From the NCBI GenBank assembly GCA_963823675.1, contig CAWGMT010000004.1:496001-560000 (forward strand): a stretch of DNA of 64,000 nucleotides, in the 5' to 3' direction. This DNA comes from CAWGMT01 sp963823675 (GTDB lineage Bacteria; Planctomycetota; Planctomycetia; Isosphaerales; Isosphaeraceae). Under the pieces are notes generated by a model, which saw only the letters and a list, made by a program, of their open reading frames with translations, had not been told where the DNA came from and did no database searches. Positions 38,769 to 48,674 of this stretch are shown piece after piece; position 1 is the stretch's first letter; the number at the start of each line of letters is the position of its first letter. The translations under genes and the position numbers were made by a program.

Positions 38769-40736
38769 ATGCCCCGCTTGTTCAAGACGACCGTCCTCCT
38801 GGCCGCGGCAGCCATGCTGCCGGCCCTGGCCCTGCGAGCACAGCAAGCCGCGCCGGCGGCGCCTGCTCAACCGCCTGCAACCAAGGCCGCCGCCAAGGCA
38901 ACGACCACAACCACAACCACGACTGACCCGATCGACCGTATCAAGGAGGAGGGACTCAAGCGGTCGCAGGTCATGGCGACCTTGAGCTACCTCACGGACG
39001 TGATCGGGCCTCGCCTGACCGGTTCGCCCAACCTCAAGCGCGCCAACGAGTGGACCCGCGATAAACTCAAGGCATGGGGCCTCGTCAATGCCCGCCTCGA
39101 GGCCTGGGGCCCATTCGGGCGCGGCTGGTCGCTCAAGAAGTTTTCGGCCCAGATCACCGAGCCCCAGTGCATACCGCTCATCGGTTTTCCCAAGGCCTGG
39201 TCGCCCGGCACCGACGGCACGCTCACCGCGCCGGTCGTCTTCTTCAATCCCAAGACGGAAGCCGAATTCGCCAACTACAAAGGAAAGCTCAAAGACGCCA
39301 TCGTACTGACCAGCCCGATCCGTGCGGTCGCCGCACGCTTTGAGGCTCTCGCTGCTCGCAAGACCGACACCGAGCTGCTCGCGCTGGCCGACGCGGCCGA
39401 GCCGAACGCGCGGGGCTTTGGGCGTCGCGCGGCCCAGGCTCAAGGGCCGGCCCAGGTCGCGAGCGGCGGGCCGGCGGCCGGGGCAAACGGCCGCCGCGGC
39501 GGTGCCGGTGCCGGTGCCGTTGTGGCTGCCGGCGGTGCGGCCAATAACCGCGCGGCAGGCGAACAGCCGCGGGCTGGCCGGTTCATGATGACCCCCGAGC
39601 GGCGGGCCGAGATGGAGCTGGGACGGAAGAAGCTCCAGTTCCTGGCGAATGAAGGGGTCGCGCTTCTGGTCGATGGCAGCAATAACGGCGACGGCGGCAC
39701 GTTCTTCGTCCAGCAGGCGACCATTCCGGGCGCGCCACTCCCCTTCGGTGCGGGCGGTCAGGCCGCCGGCGGTCCGGCTGCTGGCGGTCAAGCGCCGCCG
39801 CGGCGCGTCTCGCCCTGGGACAAGGACGCCCCTAAGATCACGCCTCAGATCACGCTCGCCAAGGAAAATTATAATCGGCTGGTGAGAATGCTCGAGCAGG
39901 GCGAGAAGCTCACGATGGCCGTCGAAATCGCCGTGCAATTCCATGACAGCGACCCGATGGCCTATAACACGGTCGCCGAAATCCCCGGAACCGACTTGAA
40001 GGATGAGATCGTCATGCTGGGCGGGCACATGGATTCCTGGCATAGCGGCACCGGCGCCACCGACAACGGGGCCGGCGTATCCTGCGCCATGGAAGCCGTG
40101 CGCATCATCAAGGCACTCGACCTCAAGCCGCGGCGAACGATCCGCATCGGCCTCTGGACCGGCGAAGAGCAAGGGCTCATGGGCTCGCGCGCCTTCGTCA
40201 AGGAGCACTACGGCAGGTCCCCGCAAAACATGTTCGGCGGCGGCGGACCGGCGCCGGCCGCTCGCAATGGAAATGGAAACGCACCGGGCGCGAACGGGTC
40301 GGCCGAGACCGCTCTCAAGCCCGAGTACGCCAAGTTTTCGGCCTACTTCAACCTGGACAACGGGACCGGCAAGATCCGGGGCGTGTACATGCAGGGCAAC
40401 GAGGCGGTCCGGCCCATCTTCCGCAAGTGGCTCCAGCCGTTCCGCGAGATGGGTGCGACCACGCTCACGATCTCCAATACGGGCGGGACCGACCATCAGT
40501 CGTTCGACGGTATCGGCCTGCCGGGCTTCCAGTTCATTCAGGACGAGATCGAGTACGATACGCGGACGCACCATTCCAACCAGGACGTGTTCGACCGCAT
40601 CCAGGCCGACGACATGAAACAGGCCAGCGTGATCATGGCGGCGTTCGTGTATAACGCGGCCACGCTGGACGAGAAGCTGCCCAGGAAGCCGGCCCCGACC
40701 GAGTCGCGCCGGGCCCCGGCGACAGCGGCTCGCTAA
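38769..40736 (+). CDS. M28 family metallopeptidase, exported
   Basis: A 655-residue zinc aminopeptidase/carboxypeptidase of the M28 (carboxypeptidase Q-like) type. The start at ATG 38769 has GGAGG nine bases upstream and a signal peptide (LFKTTVLLAAAAMLPALALR). Zinc ligands are in MLGGHMDSWHSG, GATDNGAGVS, the catalytic pair in WTGEEQGLMGS and HHSNQDVFD near the end. A PA-like insert and two Gly/Ala/Gln-rich low-complexity loops (about 220-280 and 330-350) are enlarged relative to the family. It probably degrades peptides in the periplasm. The gene is unbroken. Confidence 0.9.
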   Translation: MPRLFKTTVLLAAAAMLPALALRAQQAAPAAPAQPPATKAAAKATTTTTTTTDPIDRIKEEGLKRSQVMATLSYLTDVIGPRLTGSPNLKRANEWTRDKLKAWGLVNARLEAWGPFGRGWSLKKFSAQITEPQCIPLIGFPKAWSPGTDGTLTAPVVFFNPKTEAEFANYKGKLKDAIVLTSPIRAVAARFEALAARKTDTELLALADAAEPNARGFGRRAAQAQGPAQVASGGPAAGANGRRGGAGAGAVVAAGGAANNRAAGEQPRAGRFMMTPERRAEMELGRKKLQFLANEGVALLVDGSNNGDGGTFFVQQATIPGAPLPFGAGGQAAGGPAAGGQAPPRRVSPWDKDAPKITPQITLAKENYNRLVRMLEQGEKLTMAVEIAVQFHDSDPMAYNTVAEIPGTDLKDEIVMLGGHMDSWHSGTGATDNGAGVSCAMEAVRIIKALDLKPRRTIRIGLWTGEEQGLMGSRAFVKEHYGRSPQNMFGGGGPAPAARNGNGNAPGANGSAETALKPEYAKFSAYFNLDNGTGKIRGVYMQGNEAVRPIFRKWLQPFREMGATTLTISNTGGTDHQSFDGIGLPGFQFIQDEIEYDTRTHHSNQDVFDRIQADDMKQASVIMAAFVYNAATLDEKLPRKPAPTESRRAPATAAR

Positions 40737-40782
40737 TTGTTGACTTACGATTCCCCGGGGGGCGATTGCGTGGGTAAGACGC

Positions 40783-40985
40783 CATCGAAATTGGGCTCGG
40801 ACGGAGCCTCGCCCTCCCGGAATCGTGCAAGCCGATTCAGTTCGAGCCGCCTTGGAGAGTGGCTCGCTCGCCCTTCCGGGGAAATCGACGTCCCGTTGCG
40901 CGGGAGGGCGAACCTCCCGGTGAGCCCTCGGCCACGATCCCGCGAGGGCGAACCCTGGGGTGATGTATCGGGCACGTTAACAGCC
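40783..40985 (-). repeat. Planctomycete palindromic element, intergenic copy
   Basis: On the minus strand this stretch encodes LNRLARFREGEAPSEP, the same peptide pattern as the insertion in the PfkB gene at 53.1 kb. It contains GGGAGG and CCTCCC arms around GCGAA and several GAGGGCGA blocks. It fills most of the gap between the M28 and mannosidase genes and is probably a compound of two or more copies. Confidence 0.65.
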
Positions 40986-40995
40986 ATCCCGATAA

Positions 40996-43603
40996 CTAGC
41001 CTTGGCCCAGCCTCAATCGTATGGTCTTGATCTCGAACGGATGCAAGTCGAACGATACGCCATCGGCTTCGACCTTGAGCTCGCGTCCGGTGTCTTCAAG
41101 CAAATTGGCCTCGCACGCCGAGAGCACTTGGGCCCGCAGCTTGGCGGTCACTCCTCGCGCGGGCTGGCCGGCCGCCTCGTATACCCTCAAGGCAACGTCG
41201 CCTCCCGCGACGGGTTTGAGCGCCGAGACAATGACGCTTCGGTGCGAGACATCCACAAAACCCAGCCGCTTGGGCAGCGAGCCCTCGTGAGGCAGCACGT
41301 TGCGGCAAAGCAGCGGGTGATTGAATTCCCACCCGTCGCGAACGACACCTGCCTCGCGCCAGTCGCCGGCGTGGGGAACGACCGCGTACTTCGCCGTGCG
41401 CTCCTGCCCGATCTGGAAGCCCGACTCCGATGACATCCCCGGCTCGTAGCCGCCGCCAAACCCGTAGGCGCCCAAGGTATGGGCGCGGAGTAGCGAGACC
41501 ATCATGGTTCCGTCGGTCGTGACGTTGCCCGGCAGTCCGATATTCAGCAAGGCAACGCCACGGCGGCCGTCGCCATGGTCAACCCAGTTCTGAGCGGGAA
41601 ATTCGATCGCGCTGGGCCGCTCGATCGCGCCAAAGGGAATCTCGTGCGTGTTTTTCCCGCCCTGGATCGTTGTCGGGAACAGCACCTGGTAGCGGACGAA
41701 TTTCTCGCTGTTGACCAGCTTGGTGGTCACGTCGACCCTGTGCAGCCCGGCATAAAGGCGAATGGTCGTTTCGAAGCGGCCTGATCCAAACGGCCGCGCC
41801 ACGTGGAATTCTGAAAGCACCGGACCGCTTCGGATCGTCCCCGACTCACTTTTCCCCTCGTCACTGAATACAGCTTCACCGCGCTTGGGGACCGGCTGCC
41901 TGGTCGTCATCGCCACCCGGCTGCCGCCGTCGAGCCCCTTGTAGAGCTCCCACAGGTCGCCATGGTCCTGCTGCCGCGCCACCACGTTTCCGGGCCCGGC
42001 CAGTGCCTCCCAATCACCGAGCTTGACGCGCACGCTGCGGATCGCGCCCGTGGCCTGCTCGATGGTGACGCGATAGATGTCGTTTTCGACTACGGCCTCC
42101 TTGCCGGCCGCCGCCTTGAACAGGGCGATCGGCGCGCCCGGCCCGCGGCTGCCGGCGACGTGGTAGGTTGCATAGCCCAGCGCGGGGACGTCGCGCGCGA
42201 TGAAGGCGACTCGCGCCGTCTTGAGCCCGCCGTCCTCGTAGCGCGGCGCTATCGAGAACCTGGCTCGGGATCGCCCGGCCGTCCGGATCGGTGACGGTCA
42301 AATCGGCGATGCCCCGCTCGTCGAAGCCGACCTCGACCTCCGCGATGTCCGCACGCGGCCATCCCAGGTCGTTGAAGACGACCACGGGCGTTCCCGGACC
42401 GCGAGTGTCGATCCGTGCGCTGATCACGGCCCACTGGGCATCGATCAGCTCGGCTGCCCGGCGGTTTACGTACTCATAGCTGCGAACGGTGTCTCGATAG
42501 ACATGGTCGGTCATGACGCCTGAGGCCAGGTCATGAGTCTCGTTGAAAAGGAGAGGCTCCCAGGCGCTCAGGATTGGCCGGGGATCCGCGGGCGACCCCA
42601 GGCAGCGGGCCACTGCGCCGAGCTTTTCCGCCGTGAGCAACTGCCGCTCCAGGAGCCGCATCCAGGCCTTCAGCTCGATCCGGCTGCTGTACGTGCCCTG
42701 GAAAATCGGGTTGAGCTCGCCCTTGAAGACGGGCCAGTCGGCGCGCTCGCTGGTGACGGCCTCGTATTCCGCGGGGACCGCCAGCCGCATCGTAAATGGG
42801 GCCTTGCCGTCGCGGTTGAGCTCCTCGATCCGCGGCGCCAGATATTCCTCGGGCTCGCTGACATCGGCCCCGGCCAGTCCAACCCGGTCTGGCCCGGGAG
42901 CGCTTCGGGCCAACAGGTTGTACTGCCTCTCCACGAACGACCGGAAGCCAGCCGCATCATTGGGAGCGCGATACAAGAGCCCGTAGCTGTAGGGCAGGTA
43001 GTATGCCGGAATGCGCGTGCCGTCGATGCCTTCCCAGAAAAACTCCGCGGGGTGGTCCTGCCTGGGCACGCCCCGGACGAACCAGAACGTCTTGTATCCG
43101 GCTTGAGCCAGCAATTGAGGAATCTGGGCGTGGTGGCCGAAGGTGTCAATGGGCCACGCGGCCGTCACGTCGACGCCCAGCTTCTCGCGGTAATACCCCT
43201 TGCCGTAAAGCATTTGCCGCACAAAGGTCTCGCCGCCGGGGATGTTGACGTCGGGCATGACATCGAGCGCGCCGGCGAGTTGGAGCCGCCCCTCGGCGAG
43301 GAACCTTCGGAAATCGGCTTCGAGGGCGGGATGCCGTTCCAGGAAGGGCCTCACATACGCGACCTGGTCGAGAGTGAACCGATACGTGGGCTGCTCCTTC
43401 AGGAGCCGCATCGCCTTGAGGATGTTGCCCAGGCCCATCTCCAGATATTCTTCCCGCGTCTTGAAGACCGCGCCCTCCCAGTGGGTGTGAGGGATCACCC
43501 AGAAGGTCGGCTTCTGGGCCGCCCCAGGCTGGCCCCCGACCGCGGGAGCCGTCAAGCAGAAGGCGAGACCGGTGACCACGACGAAGCGGCTTCGCAGACT
43601 CAT
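40996..43603 (-). CDS. GH38 alpha-mannosidase, exported (frame break near 42247)
   Basis: About 869 residues. The start at ATG 43603 has GAGGG upstream and a signal peptide (FVVVTGLAFCLTAPAVGG). The N-terminal catalytic domain holds the zinc and substrate motif WVIPHTHWEGAVFKTREEYL and the nucleophile region AAWPIDTFGHHAQIPQLLAQ. Later come the middle three-helix domain and the beta-sandwich (LYAGLHRVDVTTKLVNSEKF, DGRRGVALLNIGLPG). The C-terminal LHPFEIKTIRLRL is typical. The two frames join with a one-base correction at about 42247 (RYEDGGLKTARVAF). It removes alpha-linked mannose from glycans outside the cytoplasm. Confidence 0.88.
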
Positions 43604-43911
43604 TTGCAACCCTCGCCCCAAAGGGGACCGCAACATGAAAGCCCAGGGCGCCGCCCTGGATACTCGTCAGCCAACACGACCCGGCCCTGAATGGGCGCTG
43701 CAAATCGATGACACGGCGGGGCGCCGTCAACAGAGAACGAAACACCAGCCGGAAACAATCTCCCCCGCCGATGGCCCGCACGACTGTACCACGCGCCTCT
43801 GGTTCGATCCATCAGCCGGTCCCCAACGCCGATCGAGTCGAGACCGGGCCGAAACACTCGCTCGTTGCGGATCCGGTCAGCTCAAGATAGGATGGCCGCT
43901 CACTATGAAGG

Positions 43912-45411
43912 ATGAAGGATGAAGATCCCGTGAACAGTTCTTTCTGGGATGCGCTCCGAGATCTCCCGCCGCACAACTTGGTCTTTTTCGCGCTCGCACT
44001 CTTGATTGCGTTCGGCTTCGAGTTCATCAACGGCTTCCACGACACGGCCAACGCGGTCACCACGGTCATTTACACCCGCACGCTCAAGGCGACTCCGGCC
44101 GTTGCCTACTCGGGCGCCTGCAACTTCCTGGGCGTCATGCTGGGAGGGACGGCGGTCGCCTTCAGCATCGTCAACCTCCTGCCTGTTGACTTGCTGGTTC
44201 AGAGCGACTCGGTCCGCGCGATCGTGATGGTCATCTCGCTGCTCCTGGCCGGGGTGATCTGGAACCTCGCGACCTGGTGGTATGGCCTGCCGGTGTCGAG
44301 CTCGCACACGTTGATCGGTTCGATCCTGGGCGTCGGCGTGACCAACAGCCTGATCACGCGCGGCGACGTCTCCGGGGTAAACTGGGCCAAAGCGGTGGAG
44401 GTCGGGCTTTCGCTCTTGATCTCGCCGGTGATTGGCTTCGCCGCCGCTTCGGCGCTGCTCCTGGCGATGAAGCGGCTGGTCAAGGAGCCGCGGCTCTATG
44501 AACCTCCCGATGAGGGCGATAGTCCGCCACGCTGGGTGCGCGGCGTGCTCCTGGCAACCTGCGGCGGCGTGAGCCTGGCGCACGGCTCCAATGACGGACA
44601 AAAGGGGATGGGGCTCATCCTGCTCGTCCTGATCGGTTTCCTCCCAACCTACTATGCGGTCGACCTCCATCACTCTGGGCGGGCGGAGGAAGTGCGCGAG
44701 GCCGCCGTTGCCATGCGCGCAGTCCTCGACCAAGGCGCGCCGGCCGCAGCCGACTCCGCCATCCGGTCCGACCTGGATGCCATCATCGCCGTGCTCGAAG
44801 TCAACAGCAGCTTCGCACAGGTTGGCCCCAACAACCGCTGGGAAATCCGTGAGGCGATCCTTCGGGTCGGCCGCGCGATCGACAAGGCTGGTGTGGCTCC
44901 CGACGTGCGGGCGGCGCTGGCGCCGTACCGCGCACCGCTCACTCGATCGATCGAATACGTGCCGGCCTGGGTCGTCCTCGCCGTGGGGCTGGCGCTGGGA
45001 GCCGGCACGATGATCGGCTACAAACGGATCGTCGTGACCGTGGCCGAGAAGATCGGCAAGACGCATCTGACCTATGCGCAAGGTGCGGCCGCCGAGGTCG
45101 TCGCCGCAGTCACAATCGGCTTGGCCGACGTCGTCCGGATGCCGGTCAGCACCACGCACGTGCTCTCCTCGGGCGTCGCCGGCACCATGTGGGCGAACAG
45201 CTCGGGGCTGCGGGGAGACACCATCAAGAAGATTGGCCTGGTGTGGATCACAACCGTTCCGGCCGCCATCTTGCTCGCGGCGGCGCTCTTTGGCCTGGGC
45301 GGCATGTTGATCCCGGGGGCGAATGCGGCCGCGAAACCTCCCTCGGCCGTGGCAGCCCCCGTTCCCGATTCTCCCGCCGTGACCGGCGATGAGTTGCAGC
45401 GCCCTGATTGA
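43912..45411 (+). CDS. PiT-family inorganic phosphate transporter
   Basis: A 499-residue low-affinity phosphate:cation symporter in the inner membrane. Both PiT signatures are present: FGFEFINGFHDTANAVTTVI with PVSSSHTLIGSILGVG in the first half, and VSLAHGSNDGQKGMGL with MPVSTTHVLSSGVAGTMWA in the second. About ten to eleven helices surround a charged central loop of ~110 residues, larger than in E. coli PitA. The start is ATG 43912 or GTG 43930. The region overlaps GGATGAA heptamers that may serve as ribosome binding site. There is no PhoU-like gene beside it. Confidence 0.92.
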   Translation: MKDEDPVNSSFWDALRDLPPHNLVFFALALLIAFGFEFINGFHDTANAVTTVIYTRTLKATPAVAYSGACNFLGVMLGGTAVAFSIVNLLPVDLLVQSDSVRAIVMVISLLLAGVIWNLATWWYGLPVSSSHTLIGSILGVGVTNSLITRGDVSGVNWAKAVEVGLSLLISPVIGFAAASALLLAMKRLVKEPRLYEPPDEGDSPPRWVRGVLLATCGGVSLAHGSNDGQKGMGLILLVLIGFLPTYYAVDLHHSGRAEEVREAAVAMRAVLDQGAPAAADSAIRSDLDAIIAVLEVNSSFAQVGPNNRWEIREAILRVGRAIDKAGVAPDVRAALAPYRAPLTRSIEYVPAWVVLAVGLALGAGTMIGYKRIVVTVAEKIGKTHLTYAQGAAAEVVAAVTIGLADVVRMPVSTTHVLSSGVAGTMWANSSGLRGDTIKKIGLVWITTVPAAILLAAALFGLGGMLIPGANAAAKPPSAVAAPVPDSPAVTGDELQRPD

Positions 45412-45475
45412 GCCGGGCTCTTGTCCGCGGTGCGGGCCGTGTGCCGCGCCCTCGCTTGTGCGTCGGGTTAGCTGG

Positions 45476-45694
45476 TTATCCCTGCGCGCGCGGGGCCGCT
45501 TGAAAGAGGCCCCACATGAACAGCACGATGCCAGTTAATCCCACGGGAATCCCGATGGGCAAGAGCACGAGCGTGACACCCATCGACAGCCCGGCGATCA
45601 TGAGGATAAACCCAACGACAACAGCGGTCGCATGTCCCAGAAACCGCTCCGCGGACGTCAATACGTGATGGCTCGAGGCGTGTTGGTCCGTCAT
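45476..45694 (-). CDS. Small membrane protein of unknown function
   Basis: A 72-residue protein with two transmembrane helices (TAVVVGFILMIAGLSMGVTL and LVLLPIGIPVGLTGIVLFMW). ATG 45694 has GGGAGG eight bases upstream, which decides against longer readings. The His-rich N-terminus (TDQHASSHHVL) is cytoplasmic. No family is recognised. It is convergent with the phosphate transporter. Confidence 0.65.
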   Translation of the reverse strand: MTDQHASSHHVLTSAERFLGHATAVVVGFILMIAGLSMGVTLVLLPIGIPVGLTGIVLFMWGLFQAAPRAQG

Positions 45695-46154
45695 GGTAGT
45701 TCCCTCCCAGGGGAACGGCGAAGCCTTTCGCACCGTGAAGCACGCCCGAACAACGGGCGCATAAAAATAGCCCCATCGATGCGACGTGTCGCAAGCGGGG
45801 CCGCCATAGCCAAACTCCGTCCGCCCGCCTTGAGCGGATGAACCAAATCCGACTATAAGGCAACTCCGATGATTCGTCAAGCGTGTAGATTGTTCTTTGT
45901 CCTTTGTCGGTTGCCGGATAATGGGAGTCTCAAGCGTCCTGGCCGAGCGGCGTCGCGTCAGCGCACCCAGTCATCGCCATCGAACTCCCGGCGCTGACGC
46001 GACCGGGCTCGCCAAAATGGGTGTCTCACACGACTTTGGTGTGCATCCATCCCGAAGACCTCGAGCCGGCGCCGGCTGACTCCGGCAACAGAAGCCACTC
46101 CTCGACAGCGTGCGCAGCTCGTGGTAGGCTGAGTTCGAACGGAGAAGCTCAATT
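45695..46154 (+). other. 460-bp intergenic region with palindromic element
   Basis: No gene is supported. The stretch holds the promoter side of the small membrane gene, a TTTGTCC-type short repeat near 45893-45907, and the palindromic element at 45952-46015. Confidence 0.5.
45952..46015 (+). repeat. Palindromic element sharing a perfect 29-bp match with 57633-57661
   Basis: GTCGCGTCAGCGC at 45952-45964 is perfectly repeated in reverse at 45991-46003, giving a hairpin with 13-bp arms and a 26-base loop. The stretch 45987-46015 is identical, in opposite orientation, to 57633-57661, 11.6 kb away. Confidence 0.85.
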
Positions 46155-46496
46155 ATGACCATTCATCTCCCCGAAGACCTGGCGCGATTCATCCACGATG
46201 CGGTCCGGACCGGCCGCTACGCCCGCGAGGATGATGTCATCCGCGATGCCGTCGGCCGGCTCAGGCAAGCGCTTCAAGAGGCCGACGAGACCGGCGAGCC
46301 GTCCCGGCAAGGGAAGCCGCTCACCAAGCAGGAACTCCAGCGCCACTTGACGGAAATCGGCCTGCTCGACCAACCTCCCGAGACCACCGCCGCTCCCGCT
46401 CCGACCGCCGACGAGTTGATCGACGCCGAGGGCGATGTCGTGTCGGAGCGAGTCATCCGCGAACGCTTGATCGAGTGGTTAACCGGGTTCCTTTGA
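46155..46496 (+). CDS. ParD-like antitoxin (ribbon-helix-helix), orphan
   Basis: The N-terminal ~40 residues (MTIHLPEDLARFIHDAVRTG, then VIRDAVGRLRQAL) form a ParD/CopG ribbon-helix-helix DNA-binding domain. The rest is a longer-than-usual tail (113 residues in total) with a Pro/Ala linker and a C-terminal helix, VSERVIRERLIEWLTGFL, that would be the toxin-binding part. No ParE-like toxin gene is next to it: a DUF1579 gene follows 31 bases downstream. It could be an orphan antitoxin or a regulator of its own. Confidence 0.78.
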   Translation: MTIHLPEDLARFIHDAVRTGRYAREDDVIRDAVGRLRQALQEADETGEPSRQGKPLTKQELQRHLTEIGLLDQPPETTAAPAPTADELIDAEGDVVSERVIRERLIEWLTGFL

Positions 46497-46527
46497 GACT
46501 CGATCGATTCATCGGGGGTTTTCGACA

Positions 46528-47166
46528 ATGGCGCGTAGGTGTCGCTGGACGATCGTTCTGGGCCTGGCGGTGGTTTTTCTGCCCGGCGCCGGCCAGCCTT
46601 TCCAGAAACGGAAGGATGCCCAATCGACTTACGAACCGCGCTCGGAGCCGGGGGCCGGACAAAAGTACCTCCAGGCGTTCGTCGGCGATTGGGAGGTGAC
46701 CAAAACCTTCTATCCCCAGAGGGGTGAGCCGTTCCGGGTGATAGGAACATGCCGCCAGGCGATGATCCATGAGGGCCGGTTCCTCCAGTCGGAGTTCGTC
46801 TTCGAGCAGGATGGACAGAAGACGACGGGATTGGGAATCGTGGGCTTCGATGCGCGAACCGGCCGCTTCACAACCATGTGGACAGACTCGCGCTCGACCC
46901 GAGTGTCGTTGCGCCAGAGTCAAGCGCCCTTCGACGGTAAGGAGATCGTGCTGGTGGGCCGGTCGCTCGACGACGATGGAAAGGCACCACCTGCCTCCAC
47001 CTCGCGTACCGTTAGCGCCATCGAGCCCGGGAACAACCGTATCGTTCACCGCCAATACGTCGCTCGGACCGGTGCGAAAGAACGGCTCATCATGGAGCTG
47101 GTGATGACCCGCAAAGGCACCGCGCGCCCGGGCATTGAGCGCGCCGGCCACGATCCATATTGGTTA
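46528..47166 (+). CDS. DUF1579 family protein, exported
   Basis: An N-terminal signal (WTIVLGLAVVFLPGAGQPF) is followed by the DUF1579 blocks LQAFVGDWEVTKTFYP, FEQDGQKTTGLGIVGFDART and ERLIMELVMTRK. The family forms lipocalin-like barrels of unknown ligand. The family end is reached near 47121. The reading frame stays open to 47502 across a convergent gene, which is unlikely to be real; with a one-base correction the protein stops at 47166. The end given is therefore a best estimate. Confidence 0.7.
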
Positions 47167-47192
47167 GCCTTCCCGTCTTCGCTGGCAGTGCG

Positions 47193-48369
47193 TCAAGGCA
47201 GGACGCGGTCCAGGATCCTCCGAACGAATCGCGGAACCACCGCGGGGACGACCACGCCGGCCGGCCCATATGGGAATCCGGGCGGACGCACCACGAAATA
47301 CGGCAGTCCCGTAACCCGGCCAATGACCACCGGCTGGGGCTCGCGGATGACAACGGCGCCGGGCGGCACGACGGTCTCGGGCACAAGGAGCTGGCCCGGG
47401 CTGGGAACCGCGGCTCCGGGGATCGCACCGACCTCAATGTCGCCGCCGGCGATCGGTGGAGGTTCTTCCAGGTTTGCCTCCGGGCTCGACGGCCGGGCTT
47501 GAGGCTCGACTGCCGAGGAAGGGGCATCGCCAAGCCCGGGCCGAGCCGTCGACCGCGGGCTGGGCTCGCTGTTCTGGGCGAAAGCGCTGGTTTCGCGCAC
47601 CCAGGAACCGGGTCGGAAGTCCCAGCCGTCAGGCCGGCGTACCCAGCGCGCGGGGGACCAGTCCCAGCCGGCCTGCGCCTTTGCCCAGAAGCCGGGCTTC
47701 CAGGTCACCTGATCGCCGTCCGGGACATAGTGGCCGGCGATATAGAAATAATCGGGCCCGGGCGCCACGCCCGGTGCGTCGTTGGGGTGATCTGCGGGAG
47801 GACCAGTCCGCCGCCATTGCGGCAGAGCGCCGGCTGGTGCGGCCGTTGCCGCCGCCGTTAGCTTCGCGCCGGCATCCCGGCGCCGGCTCCAGACGCCGGG
47901 GACGCGATACCACCCGTCATTGTCGCGCATCCAGCGGCCGGCCACCCACATCGAGCCCGCCGGGGGAACCTGCCAGAACCCTCCCACCCAGAACATAGTC
48001 ATTTTGAGATTGGTCCCAATCCCAGTATCCCGGAACCCACTGCGCTCTGCGGTCGGGCCGGCCGCTGCTGGGGCGCTCGGCGATCGTCGCCGGCGGTTCC
48101 CTCTTCACGTGCTGCCGGGCGAATGTCCTGCGCGACACCGGTGGCTCGATGGCTTCATGCGCCTTGACGCGCGCCTCGGGGGAAACGGCGTCCGAATCCG
48201 CCGGCGCCAGAACGGCCGACGGCACCGGGTTGAGCTGGGTTGCCGGCGCATCCAGCGGCAGAGCTTCCTCACGCCCCGACGCGCTCGGCGCCTGCGAGCC
48301 CGCCGTCCCCGCCCCGGTTCCTAGTAGCAGCAGGCACGAGGCGATTATTCGTCGGCATGCGGTATTCAT
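47193..48369 (-). CDS. YXWGXW repeat-containing exported protein (frame break near 47991)
   Basis: The start at ATG 48369 lies nine bases after GGGGAGG, with signal peptide IIASCLLLLGTGAGTAGSQA. Five or so YXWGXW-type repeats follow: QWVPGYWDWD, FWVGGFWQVPP, MWVAGRWMRDNDGWYRVPGV, FYIAGHYVPDGDQVTWKPGF and GWDWSPARWVRRPDGWDFRP. The C-terminal ~110 residues are Pro/Val-rich. One surplus base near 47991 splits the gene between the first two repeats. The repeat family is widespread in planctomycetes and proteobacteria, is predicted outer-membrane or periplasmic, and has no known function. Confidence 0.8.
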
Positions 48370-48674
48370 TTGAGTGTACCTCCCCGCTCGATTCTCATAA
48401 TTCATGGCCGGGGCCAAGTCCATGCGGCAGCCCCGGCACTGAGAAGCCATTCGAGCGCTCGCTCGAAGTCTTCCTTTGTACGCTCGATTCCGGGTTTTGG
48501 ACTTCAGATTCCAAATTCAGAATTCCAAACTGCGAATTCCAAAAACCACATCGCTGATACCAGGCAGTTGACGCACAAAGCGTGCCAAACGGCGGGATAG
48601 AATAGGGACGCCAATAACTTCCCGGAAACGTCGTCCTCGGCGGAGCGAGAGGCAAACTTAATTTCGCAAAGCGC
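48370..48674 (+). other. 305-bp intergenic region with AT-rich repeat
   Basis: The stretch is gene-free. It holds an AT-rich run at 48489-48549 made of ATTCCAAA-type words (AGATTCCAAATTCAGAATTC), similar in make-up to 23178-23240. No strong terminator is seen. Confidence 0.5.

Noticed and set aside
38310..40574. A 754-codon open frame on the minus strand
   Set aside because: It is antisense to the unbroken M28 peptidase gene, whose zinc motifs fix the coding strand. Long antisense frames are expected in GC-rich DNA.
42533..43690. A 385-codon plus-strand frame
   Set aside because: It is antisense to the GH38 mannosidase and has no family motifs.
47167..47502. C-terminal extension of the DUF1579 protein
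   Set aside because: It runs through the convergent YXWGXW gene and is Gly/Thr/Pro-rich shadow sequence; the DUF1579 fold is complete before it.
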